A stretch of 64,000 nucleotides of DNA from NCBI RefSeq assembly GCF_000413055.1, contig NZ_KE332518.1, forward strand, positions 869,583 through 933,582. The letters are read 5' to 3'. Positions 1 to 8,115 of the stretch are shown here, one piece after another. Positions within the stretch are counted from its first letter, which is position 1; each line of letters begins with the position of its first letter. The stretch comes from Treponema maltophilum ATCC 51939 (GTDB taxonomy: Bacteria; Spirochaetota; Spirochaetia; Treponematales; Treponemataceae). The position numbers and the translations under genes were made by a program. The notes below the pieces were generated by a model. It searched no databases. It was not told the DNA's origin and saw only the letters and a list, made by a program, of their open reading frames with translations.

Positions 1-1470
1 AAAATTCCGCATCCGATTTATATGTTTATCGCGTTTTTCTTTTTAACGCTGATTTTATCCCCCGTCTGCGCCGCAGCCGGGGTAAAGGTTATCAATCCGA
101 TAAACAATAAAGAAGTTGCCGCGGTGAATTTGCTTACTGCAAAAAGTATCGCCGAAATACTGCAAAGTTTCCCGTCGGTATGGGCGGGCTTTGCTCCGAT
201 CGGCGCGGTATTCATCGCGACGCTCGGATTGGGCGTTGCCAACGGAAGCGGTTTTTTAAAAGGTATTTTATCGCTTGCTTCAAACTTTAAATCGAAGTTT
301 TTGGTAACGATGATTGTGGTGTTGATCGGCATAAACGGCAACCTCATCGGCGACAGTGCCTTTGTCGTTTTTCCGCCGCTTATTGCCGTGCTGTATATAA
401 ACTTAAAGCGTAATCCTTTGGCGGGACTTTTTACCGCTTATGCGTCCGTAGCCTGCGGTTTCGGTGCCGCCCTTGTTGTGGGCAACGGAGACGCGATGCT
501 TGCCGGCATGACAGAAGCCGCCGCCCATCTGGTGGATCCCGCGATGGTCGTTTCGCCTGCGAGCGGCTATTATTTTATGCTTGCTTCGACGCTTTTGTTA
601 AGTCCAGCCGTCGCATGGGTTTCGATACGATTTATAGAAAAGAAGCTTGACGAAACCGGTATGGGCGTCGAATTCGAGCTTGAAGAACAGGAGCATTTTG
701 CGGTTTCTCTTACCGGCGTACAAAAAAAAGCCATGAGAATGTCCGCCGTGAGTTTGGCGGCGCTGGTTTTGCTTATCGTCGTTATGGGATTTAAAGGCAT
801 GCCGTTCGCTCCGCCGGAAGGGAAATCCTTTGCGTTCAGTCCGATGCTGCGTGCCATACCCGCGGTTATTCTGTTCGTATTCGCCGTCCCCGGTTATGTG
901 TACGGAAAAGTTACCGGTTCGATTAAAAAATTCAAAGACATCTTCGATATGATGACAAACGAATTGAAAACGATTGCGCCGTTTTTTCTTATTTGTTTTT
1001 TTGCGAGCCAGTTTATTTCGGTTTTTGCAAAAAGCAATTTGGGAACGATTATCGCGATCAATTGCGGTATGTTCCTTAAAAACAGCGGCATTCAGGGCGT
1101 CGGCCTCTTTATCGCGTTCGTATTTTTGATTGCGATCATAAATCTTTTTGTAAGCAGCATGAGTGCCAAATGGGCGGTTCTTTCTACGGTCTTCGTTCCG
1201 ATGCTTTTGATTGCCGGCATAACGCCCGCGGCAACGCAAATGGTCTACCGCATAGGCGACAGCTTAACCAATAATATCACGCCGACGTTCGCCTATTTGG
1301 GAATTATTTTGGCTTATGCGCAAAAGTATGATAAGCGCGCGCAAACGGGAACGGTTATGGCGTATATGCTGCCCTTTTCGATAGCCTTTACGCTTATCTG
1401 GGTGGCGTTTTTGGCGCTGTGGACCGTTTCGGGGTTGCCGATAGGGCCGGGCTATCACGTTTTTATGTAA
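1..1470 (+). CDS. AbgT-family transporter, 5'-truncated by window edge
   Basis: Polytopic inner-membrane transporter of the AbgT family (p-aminobenzoyl-glutamate uptake or antimetabolite efflux). The frame is open back to base 1: the codons before the first ATG at 22 read KIPHPIY, like the NKxPHP stretch near the N-terminus of AbgT proteins, so the ATG at 22 is internal and the true start lies upstream of the window. Family landmarks are the first helical region GDSAFVVFPPL followed by RNPLAGLF and GNGDAMLAGMTEAA, and the C-terminal block SSMSAKWAVLSTVFVPM, YRIGDSLTNNITP, AQKYDKRAQTGT and GLPIGPG. About ten or more hydrophobic helices are visible. Substrate cannot be told from sequence. The next gene starts about 20 nt downstream. 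Confidence 0.85.
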   Translation, partial: KIPHPIYMFIAFFFLTLILSPVCAAAGVKVINPINNKEVAAVNLLTAKSIAEILQSFPSVWAGFAPIGAVFIATLGLGVANGSGFLKGILSLASNFKSKFLVTMIVVLIGINGNLIGDSAFVVFPPLIAVLYINLKRNPLAGLFTAYASVACGFGAALVVGNGDAMLAGMTEAAAHLVDPAMVVSPASGYYFMLASTLLLSPAVAWVSIRFIEKKLDETGMGVEFELEEQEHFAVSLTGVQKKAMRMSAVSLAALVLLIVVMGFKGMPFAPPEGKSFAFSPMLRAIPAVILFVFAVPGYVYGKVTGSIKKFKDIFDMMTNELKTIAPFFLICFFASQFISVFAKSNLGTIIAINCGMFLKNSGIQGVGLFIAFVFLIAIINLFVSSMSAKWAVLSTVFVPMLLIAGITPAATQMVYRIGDSLTNNITPTFAYLGIILAYAQKYDKRAQTGTVMAYMLPFSIAFTLIWVAFLALWTVSGLPIGPGYHVFM

Positions 1471-1489
1471 TTTGCTATACTCGGTGAAC

Positions 1490-2323
1490 ATGCAGGTTTT
1501 TTCATGGGACGATGTTCTTAATTCAAAGGTTTCGGACTTTATTGCGGGAAGCGGTACCGCGCTGACTGTCGGCGGTTTCGACGGCCCGCATCGGGGGCAC
1601 GAGGTTTTATGTGCGAAAGTTGTTGCGGATGCCCGAAAACGCGCTCTTTTACCCGGTCTTATTACCTTTACACATTCTCCGCGCGCTTTTAAGCAGCAGG
1701 ATTCATATGAAGGCGACATATCGACGCTGCGTTTGCGCTTGAAAGTTTTTAAGCAATGGGGCTTCGCTTTCGCCGTAGTCATTGACTTTTCCTCCGATTT
1801 CAGTAAAATGGAGGGGTATACCTTTTTAACCGTATTAAAAGATTACTGCGGAATGCGTTTTTTCGAAGTGGGAAAACTTTTCCGCTGCGGGCATAATCAC
1901 GCGGCCGGAGAAGACGAAATACGGAAGTTTGCCGGCGAACACGGAATCGAATGCGATTTTGTGTCTTTGGCAGCCGACGGCGGCAGCCGCATAAGTTCCA
2001 GCGCCGTGCGCCGGTGCATCCGCTCGGGCAGTCTCGATAAAGCCGAACAGCTTTTGGGACGGCCGTTCGAAATCGACTGCTTGTGCTTCAGCGCCGAAAA
2101 CGAGGGCGGTAAAACGGTCGCGTTAAAAAAATACGGGGGCGGGCAAGACTGTTTTCAAATACTGCCGCCCGACGGCGTTTACCGCGTAAACGTTTCGGCA
2201 TCGGATGCCGGAAAAAAAATCGGTTTTGCAGCGGATTTACATGCGGGTTCTTCCGTCCTTCGCCTGGATGTGCCCGATGTATATAAAAATTGCCGGCTCG
2301 ATACGATCCGGTTTAAAAATTGA
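1490..2323 (+). CDS. ribF: FAD synthetase-like protein (RibF N-domain), flavokinase signature not seen
   Basis: RibF normally phosphorylates riboflavin and adenylylates FMN to FAD. The N-terminal nucleotidyltransferase domain is clear: GGFDGPHRGH at residues 28-37 (HxGH type) and ISSSAVRR near residue 168. The C-terminal ~90 residues should be the flavokinase domain, but I see no GxxxGxPTAN motif; the region reads as divergent beta-rich sequence and the total is 277 aa against about 300-315 usual. It may therefore make FAD from FMN only. The position immediately before rpsO-pnp is the classic ribF site. I chose ATG 1490 over the in-frame TTG 1472; a TATACT box ends 9 nt upstream and no clear Shine-Dalgarno is present. 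Confidence 0.75.
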   Translation: MQVFSWDDVLNSKVSDFIAGSGTALTVGGFDGPHRGHEVLCAKVVADARKRALLPGLITFTHSPRAFKQQDSYEGDISTLRLRLKVFKQWGFAFAVVIDFSSDFSKMEGYTFLTVLKDYCGMRFFEVGKLFRCGHNHAAGEDEIRKFAGEHGIECDFVSLAADGGSRISSSAVRRCIRSGSLDKAEQLLGRPFEIDCLCFSAENEGGKTVALKKYGGGQDCFQILPPDGVYRVNVSASDAGKKIGFAADLHAGSSVLRLDVPDVYKNCRLDTIRFKN

Positions 2324-2354
2324 GACTTTAAGGATTAAAATAAAAGGAGTAAGT

Positions 2355-2624
2355 ATGGCACTTACAAAAGAAAAAACGGTATCGGTTGTAAACAATTTTG
2401 GTGCGAATGAAAGAGACACCGGAAATACGAAAGTTCAAATCGCATTATTAACCGAACGGATTAAACAGCTTACCGAGCACTGTAAGACGTTTAAAAAAGA
2501 CACCGGGGCGTCGCGCTCTCTTATAAAGCTGGTCGGTCAGCGCAGAAGACTGCTCAAATACTTGCAGCGCAGAGATTTGGAAACGTACCGCGCGCTTATT
2601 AAAGACCTCGGTTTGCGTAAATAA
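2355..2624 (+). CDS. rpsO: 30S ribosomal protein S15
   Basis: 89-residue S15, which binds the central domain of 16S rRNA during small-subunit assembly. The sequence carries the family core: GNTKVQIALLTERI, LTEHCKTFKKD, and SRSLIKLVGQRRRLLKYLQRRD. ATG 2355 is preceded by AAGGAG with about 6 nt spacing; longer in-frame extensions upstream lack ribosomal sequence and are rejected. It lies 31 nt after ribF and 18 nt before pnp, the conserved bacterial order in which rpsO and pnp are co-transcribed. Confidence 0.97.
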   Translation: MALTKEKTVSVVNNFGANERDTGNTKVQIALLTERIKQLTEHCKTFKKDTGASRSLIKLVGQRRRLLKYLQRRDLETYRALIKDLGLRK

Positions 2625-2642
2625 TAGAATAAGAAGGATTAA

Positions 2643-4751
2643 ATGGTTCACAGAGTTACATATAAAATCGGCGATGACGAGCTGATTTTGGAAACGGGCC
2701 GGATTGCCAAACAGGCGAACGGCGCCGTGTACGCGCAATACGGCGGTTCGGCCGTTATCGCGACGGTATGTGCTTCTCCTTCCGCACAGGAAGGCTTGGA
2801 TTACGTACCGCTCACCGTCGATTACAACGAAAAATATTATGCCGCGGGAAAAATTCCCGGCGGTTTTATAAAAAGGGAAGGGCGCCCCAAGGATAAGGAA
2901 ATCCTCGTGTCGCGCCTTATCGACCGGCCCATGCGCCCCCTGTTCGATATTGCTTTCGGGCGCGAAATTCAAATTATTCCGACCTGCATTTCTTCGGATC
3001 AAATAAACCCGCCGGACATACTTTCGGTTATCGCAAGTTCGGCCGCCGTGCATATTTCGGACATACCCTTTAACGGACCGGTTGCCGGAGTGCGCGTCGG
3101 GTACGTAAACGGCGAATATATTTTGAATCCGACCTACGAGCAAATCGAAAAAGGCGATATGGAAATCGTCGTTGCGGGAACAGCCGACGGCTTTACGATG
3201 GTCGAAGGCGGCGCAAACGAAGTGTCCGAAGACGTTATGCTCGGCGCTTTGGAAAAAGCGCAGGATTTTATCGCCGCAATGTGCCGCTTGCAGGATGAAC
3301 TGCGCAAACTTGCCGGAAAAGAAAAGCTTCCGCTTTCGCCGCTGCAGGTTGCCCTTGAAAATAAAGATGCCATGCTCGCCGAAGCGCTTCCGCAAATGGA
3401 AAAAGCCTGCTTTGTAAAGGGCAAGCACGAACGGCGCGACGCGATTGCATCCGTAAAAACGTTGCTCGCCGAAAAATACGCGGAGCAGCTCGAAGACGAA
3501 GCGCAAAAAAAATTGTTCGATGCGCTTTTTGAAGACATGGAATACAATATTTTGCGCAAAAGCATTCTCGATAAGGGCGTGCGCGTCGACGGGCGCGGAA
3601 CGGAAGATATCCGTCCCATTACCTGCGAAATCGGCGTACTGCCGCGTCCGCACGGTTCGGCGCTGTTTACGCGCGGCGAAACCCAATCGCTTGCGGTTGC
3701 AACCTTGGGCACCATGCTCGACGAACAGGTGTACGACGACATAGACGGTGATCGGCGCGAACACTTTATTTTGCATTACAACTTCCCGCCGTATTCGGTC
3801 GGCGAAGTCGGCAGAATGGGAACCGGACGGCGCGAAATAGGACACGGTAATTTGGCGCGCCGCTCGTTGGAGCCGATGGTGCCGAGCCGCGAAAAGTTCC
3901 CGTATACAATCCGCGTCGTTTCCGAAATTATGGAATCGAACGGTTCTTCTTCGATGGCGTCGGTGTGCGGCGGTACCTTGTGCATGCTCGCCGCGGGCGT
4001 TCCGATGAAAAAGAGCGTCGCCGGTATAGCGATGGGACTTATTACCGAAGGTACCGAAAGTAACGCGTACGAAAAATATGCGATTTTGTCCGATATTTTG
4101 GGCGAAGAAGACCACCTCGGCGACATGGACTTTAAAGTTGCGGGCACCGTAGACGGTATTACCGGCTTTCAAATGGACATTAAAATCGCCGGCGTTACAA
4201 AAGAAATTATGACGAAGGCGCTCGCTCAGGCAAAGCGCGGCCGTTTGCATATTTTGGGTATTATGAACCAAACGATCGACAAGCCCGCCGCCGAAATAAG
4301 CAAGTATGCGCCCAAGATCGAAACGATGAAAATCGACGTGGATAAAATCGGAGCGCTTATCGGGCCGGGCGGCAAAAACATAAAAGCCGTTTCCGCCCAA
4401 TACGGCGTTACGATCAATACCGAAGACGACGGAACGGTTACGATTTACGGCAAAAACGCCGCCTCAACCGACGGTGCAAAAGCGGCCGTAAAGGGAATCG
4501 TCGAAGATCCGGAAGTCGGCTTGATTTACAACGGTACGGTTAAGCGCATTATGGACTTCGGCGCCTTTGTCGAAATTCTTCCCGGCAAAGAAGGCTTGTG
4601 CCATATTTCCAAGTTTTCGCGCACGAAAATCGCTTCGGTGTCGGACGTCGTAAGCGAGGGTCAGCAAATTCCCGTAAAACTGCTGGAAATCGATAAGATG
4701 GGCAGATTGAATTTATCCTACATCGATGCCGTTGAAGCGCAGCACAAGTAA
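2643..4751 (+). CDS. pnp: Polyribonucleotide nucleotidyltransferase (PNPase)
   Basis: 3'-to-5' phosphorolytic exoribonuclease of mRNA decay. 702 aa, usual length. Two RNase PH-like domains flank an alpha-helical domain (FIKREGRPKDKEILVSRLIDRPMRP in the first, KGVRVDGRGTEDIRPI opening the second). A KH domain follows at about residues 560-615 (IGALIGPGGKNIKAV) and an S1 domain at about 625-690 (GTVKRIMDFGAFVEILPGKEGLCHISK). The start ATG follows AAGGAT. Its 3' end overlaps the M16 peptidase gene by 26 nt, so translation of the two may be coupled. A long antisense open frame over this gene is a codon-bias shadow. Confidence 0.97.
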   Translation: MVHRVTYKIGDDELILETGRIAKQANGAVYAQYGGSAVIATVCASPSAQEGLDYVPLTVDYNEKYYAAGKIPGGFIKREGRPKDKEILVSRLIDRPMRPLFDIAFGREIQIIPTCISSDQINPPDILSVIASSAAVHISDIPFNGPVAGVRVGYVNGEYILNPTYEQIEKGDMEIVVAGTADGFTMVEGGANEVSEDVMLGALEKAQDFIAAMCRLQDELRKLAGKEKLPLSPLQVALENKDAMLAEALPQMEKACFVKGKHERRDAIASVKTLLAEKYAEQLEDEAQKKLFDALFEDMEYNILRKSILDKGVRVDGRGTEDIRPITCEIGVLPRPHGSALFTRGETQSLAVATLGTMLDEQVYDDIDGDRREHFILHYNFPPYSVGEVGRMGTGRREIGHGNLARRSLEPMVPSREKFPYTIRVVSEIMESNGSSSMASVCGGTLCMLAAGVPMKKSVAGIAMGLITEGTESNAYEKYAILSDILGEEDHLGDMDFKVAGTVDGITGFQMDIKIAGVTKEIMTKALAQAKRGRLHILGIMNQTIDKPAAEISKYAPKIETMKIDVDKIGALIGPGGKNIKAVSAQYGVTINTEDDGTVTIYGKNAASTDGAKAAVKGIVEDPEVGLIYNGTVKRIMDFGAFVEILPGKEGLCHISKFSRTKIASVSDVVSEGQQIPVKLLEIDKMGRLNLSYIDAVEAQHK

Positions 4752-6093
4752 AAAAACGGAGCCGGCCGCAAGGCCGGTTTTTAAACGCAGATTTTCAAAC
4801 GGCGTTACGCTGATTGCCGAACCGATTGAAGCCGTGCGGACGGTTGCAATCGGTTTTTGGTTTTCCTGCGGTTCGCGCTACGAACAAAAAGGCCGGCGCG
4901 GCATAAGTCATTTTGCCGAACACATGCTTTTTAAAGGCACAAAAAGCCGCAGCGCTTTCGATATCGCGTCCGCATTCGACCGCATGGGCGGTTATGCGAA
5001 CGCCTTTACCGAGCGCGAACAGGTGTGCCTGTATTGCGTTGTCCCGTCTTTTTATGCCAAAGATGCGCTGGACATTTTGTGCGACATGGCCGAACATTCC
5101 GTGTTTTTGAGCGAAGAAACGGAGCGCGAGCGCACGGTTATCGAAAGCGAAATAGAAGCGTCGGCCGACGATCCCGAAGACGCCGCCTTGGACGCGGTGA
5201 GCGACATTTTATGGCCCGGCGATCCCTTGTCGTTTCCGATTGCGGGTACCGTTAAAGACGTGCGGAAGTTGACCGCCGATTCGGTGCGCTCGTGGTATGC
5301 CGATTTTTTTCAAAAAGGAGAGCTTACCGTCTGCGTCGCGGGCAACGTAAATCCCGAAGCTTTGTGTTCCCGTCTTGAAAAATTGGGGCCGCACGCCGCT
5401 TGTCGTCCCCGTATTCAGTCCGTTCCCGCAGTTGCGCAAATTCCCGCAGGTGTACTGCTTTCTCCGACTCCGAAAAAAAGAAGCAAGGGAGGCGTGCATT
5501 TTTTAAGCGCCGATTTTCAGCAGGAACAGTTTTTCGTTTTATATCCATTGCGCTTTCCGTTTACGCTGAAAGATTATTACGCTTGGTCGGTTCTCAATGC
5601 GCTTATCGGCGATACGATGAGCTCAAGGCTTTTTCAAGCGTTGCGTGAACGGAGCGGCTATTGCTATACCGTGTACAGTTTTTTTTCGCTCTATGCCGAC
5701 TGCGGCTATTGGTGCGCCTATGCGTGCGCGCCGAAAAAAAACGCCGCAAAAATCCTTGCCGTAGTGCGCGACGAACTGCAATTACTTGTGCAAAAGGGCT
5801 TCGGCGACGATGAAATCCGCGCGGCAAAAGAGCATGTGTGCGGCGAAGAAATCATCAATGCCGAAGATACCGAACACCGCATGAAGCGCCTCGCGCGCTG
5901 CGCGTTTTACGGCTTTGTTCAGACGCCCTTCGACGAAAGCCTTAAAGCGATACGCGGTTTGAGCGGAGCAGAACTTGAGTCGGCTTTGCAAAGCCTGCTT
6001 GCTTCGCCCGAAAAAATCGTTGTCGCCTACGGCCCCGAATTGTCTTCTTCCGTTCAAAAAAAGATAAAATCGCTGTACCGCGCCGAAAATTAA
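4726..6093 (+). CDS. M16-family zinc metallopeptidase (processing-peptidase type)
   Basis: Pitrilysin-clan peptidase of the M16B (mitochondrial processing peptidase/YmxG) type, 455 aa. The inverted zinc motif HFAEH gives H62, E65 and H66, and the third ligand fits E142 in ERTVIESEIE at the expected ~76-residue spacing. A second M16 domain with the R/Y pair region (RLFQALRERSGYCYTVYSFF) lies around residues 295-325, so it is a full two-domain subunit. No signal peptide is visible, suggesting a cytoplasmic enzyme. It starts inside the end of pnp (26-nt overlap), a common linkage of this peptidase in bacteria. Substrate unknown. Confidence 0.9.
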   Translation: MPLKRSTSKKTEPAARPVFKRRFSNGVTLIAEPIEAVRTVAIGFWFSCGSRYEQKGRRGISHFAEHMLFKGTKSRSAFDIASAFDRMGGYANAFTEREQVCLYCVVPSFYAKDALDILCDMAEHSVFLSEETERERTVIESEIEASADDPEDAALDAVSDILWPGDPLSFPIAGTVKDVRKLTADSVRSWYADFFQKGELTVCVAGNVNPEALCSRLEKLGPHAACRPRIQSVPAVAQIPAGVLLSPTPKKRSKGGVHFLSADFQQEQFFVLYPLRFPFTLKDYYAWSVLNALIGDTMSSRLFQALRERSGYCYTVYSFFSLYADCGYWCAYACAPKKNAAKILAVVRDELQLLVQKGFGDDEIRAAKEHVCGEEIINAEDTEHRMKRLARCAFYGFVQTPFDESLKAIRGLSGAELESALQSLLASPEKIVVAYGPELSSSVQKKIKSLYRAEN

Positions 6094-6130
6094 AAAAATA
6101 TCGATTTTTATGTTTTGTGTGCGGCTCAAA

Positions 6131-6184
6131 TTGTTTTTTCCCGTATATTAGTATATACTATATAAGGGCAATAGAGCCTCTATT
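6131..6184 (+). promoter_or_regulatory. Promoter and inverted repeat upstream of adenylate cyclase
   Basis: TTGTTT at 6131-6136 and TATACT at 6154-6159 are separated by exactly 17 bp, a sigma70-type promoter. Start would fall near 6166. Just inside the predicted leader is a perfect 7-bp inverted repeat around one base, AATAGAG-C-CTCTATT at 6170-6184, a possible operator or small hairpin. The leader to ATG 6211 is about 45 nt. Confidence 0.6.
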
Positions 6185-6210
6185 TCAATTTCAATTAAAG
6201 AGTTGGCGAC

Positions 6211-8115
6211 ATGACAAAAACTGCAGGAGATGAAGTTTCGTATCGGGTTAAATTTTCCATCGGAGCAAAACTGGTTGTTATTATTTCGGTTTTGACGATT
6301 TTATCGCTCGGAATTATTACGCTTTTGGTTACGTGGTTCGGAAGTCAGGATGTGCGAATCCGCGCGGAAGAAAACAACCGCACGGTAAACGCGCAAGCCG
6401 CCGGCTTGGCGGAAAAAGATTTGTCGTCTTTGCGCGCGAACGCGTTTTTGCTTTTGGATATTTTGAATAGAACGGAAAGCGGGAGTTCGTTTGCAAAACA
6501 GGCGGCGGATTTTTACTTTGAGCGCAATCCTTCGGTTGCCGCCGTTTTGGTAACCGATTCGAACCGGCCCGACGGTTTGGAGCGCAAACTTTTAAGTTCG
6601 GCGTTCTTTTTGTCGAACGAATTGGATCCTTCTCTTATCGATACTTTTTTATCCCGTGAGCGGGATAAAATCCGCGAAACCGAACGCGGCATTATGAACG
6701 TGCTGAACGCTTCTCCCGTGTTCGAAAGCCCCCTGCTGGTGCTGTGCTATCCCTACACGGAGCGGGGCTTAAATCAGGGTTTGGCCGTCTTCTTTTCCGC
6801 CGAAAAAATATCCGACAGTTTCGGAGCCGGAACGCTGCAAACCACGTATTTGGTCAACGACGACGGCGACATCCTCATTCACCCCGATTTCAACTTGGTA
6901 AAAAACGGCGCCAATGTGAGCAATTTTTCGCTGTTTACACAGATGCGCGAAAACGGCGACACGAACCGCCAGCTTCTCGTTACCGACGATACCGGTAAAA
7001 AGTATTTCGGTACGTACCGCCGCCTTGCCTTCGGCGAACTTGCCGTTTTAACGACCGCGGATGCCGACGTTCTTTTGGAACCGGTTGCCGATACGACGCG
7101 GCGCAATATTTATTTAAGCGTTATCGTATTGTTCCTTTCGATTGTGTTTATATGGTTTTTTTCCAAATCGATAAGCCGGCCGGTTAAAACCCTTGCGCGC
7201 GCCGCGGGGCAAATAGAGCAGGGCGAATACGAACTTGATTTAAAACCGAAAACAAAAGACGAACTGGGACTTTTAACGTCGAGCTTTGTAAAGATGGGCA
7301 AGGGGCTTGCGGAGCGCGAACGGCTTAAAGATTCGTTCGGCCGCTTTATCAATAAAGAAATCGCCGAGCTTGCCGCGCGCGGGGAACTTGCGCTCGGCGG
7401 CGAAACAAAGGAAACGACGATTTTCTTTTCGGACATCCGTTCGTTTACGGCGATTTCCGAAAAACTTGAGCCGTCGGAAGTCGTCGAGTTTTTGAACGAA
7501 TATATGACGGCTATGGTCGAATGCGTGAACATGACCCACGGTGTTGTCGATAAGTTTATCGGAGACGCGATTATGGCGGTGTGGGGCGCCCCGACTTCGG
7601 CGGGAAGTCCGAAAGAAGATGCGCTCAACTGCATCCGTGCGGCATTACGCATGAGGGCGGCTCTTATTGCGTTCAACCGCGGCCGCGGCGGAGATAAAAA
7701 GCCGATTATCCGCATAGGATGCGGTATCAATTCGGGCGCCGTCGTTGCCGGGCAAATCGGTTCGGTAAAACGAATGGAATATACCGTTATCGGGGACGCC
7801 GTAAACCTCGCTTCCCGCACGGAAGCTTTGAACAAGCCGATGGGAACGGACATCCTTATTACCGAATACACGTATAATTTGGTGCGCGATCATGTTGTCG
7901 TTGAAGAAATGCCGGCGGTTACCGTCAAAGGCAAAGAAAAACCGCTGAGAATGTTTGCCGTTGTCAATATGCCCGCCGAAGACGGCATCCCCGGCGCGGG
8001 CGCAAAAGGCCCCCAATCACTCGGACAAATACGGACTGTACTCGGAATCCCGACTCCCGATTTTGCGAAGGTAAATCTCAATGAAGACGAAAAAAAGTAC
8101 AAAATACAATCCTGA
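6211..8115 (+). CDS. Membrane-bound class III adenylate cyclase with extracytoplasmic sensor and HAMP
   Basis: 634 aa. A transmembrane helix at about 22-45 is followed by a ~250-residue extracytoplasmic sensor region (Cache-like architecture inferred), a second helix at about 295-315, a HAMP domain (RPVKTLARAAGQIEQGEY) and a C-terminal cyclase domain from ~400. Catalytic features are visible: the two metal aspartates in FFSDIRSFT (~406) and KFIGDAIMAVWG (~450), an adenine-type Lys in VKRMEYTVIGD (~519), and the transition-state Asn/Arg pair in NLASR. It should make cAMP in response to a periplasmic signal. Its end overlaps the FecR-like gene by 35 nt. A cAMP-receptor-like protein is encoded at 29058-30254. 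Confidence 0.9.
   Translation: MTKTAGDEVSYRVKFSIGAKLVVIISVLTILSLGIITLLVTWFGSQDVRIRAEENNRTVNAQAAGLAEKDLSSLRANAFLLLDILNRTESGSSFAKQAADFYFERNPSVAAVLVTDSNRPDGLERKLLSSAFFLSNELDPSLIDTFLSRERDKIRETERGIMNVLNASPVFESPLLVLCYPYTERGLNQGLAVFFSAEKISDSFGAGTLQTTYLVNDDGDILIHPDFNLVKNGANVSNFSLFTQMRENGDTNRQLLVTDDTGKKYFGTYRRLAFGELAVLTTADADVLLEPVADTTRRNIYLSVIVLFLSIVFIWFFSKSISRPVKTLARAAGQIEQGEYELDLKPKTKDELGLLTSSFVKMGKGLAERERLKDSFGRFINKEIAELAARGELALGGETKETTIFFSDIRSFTAISEKLEPSEVVEFLNEYMTAMVECVNMTHGVVDKFIGDAIMAVWGAPTSAGSPKEDALNCIRAALRMRAALIAFNRGRGGDKKPIIRIGCGINSGAVVAGQIGSVKRMEYTVIGDAVNLASRTEALNKPMGTDILITEYTYNLVRDHVVVEEMPAVTVKGKEKPLRMFAVVNMPAEDGIPGAGAKGPQSLGQIRTVLGIPTPDFAKVNLNEDEKKYKIQS

Noticed and set aside
2448-4400. 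650-codon open frame on the minus strand over rpsO/pnp
   Set aside because: Mirror of a highly biased coding sequence; no start signal, no recognisable domain, and the plus strand encodes full-length PNPase.
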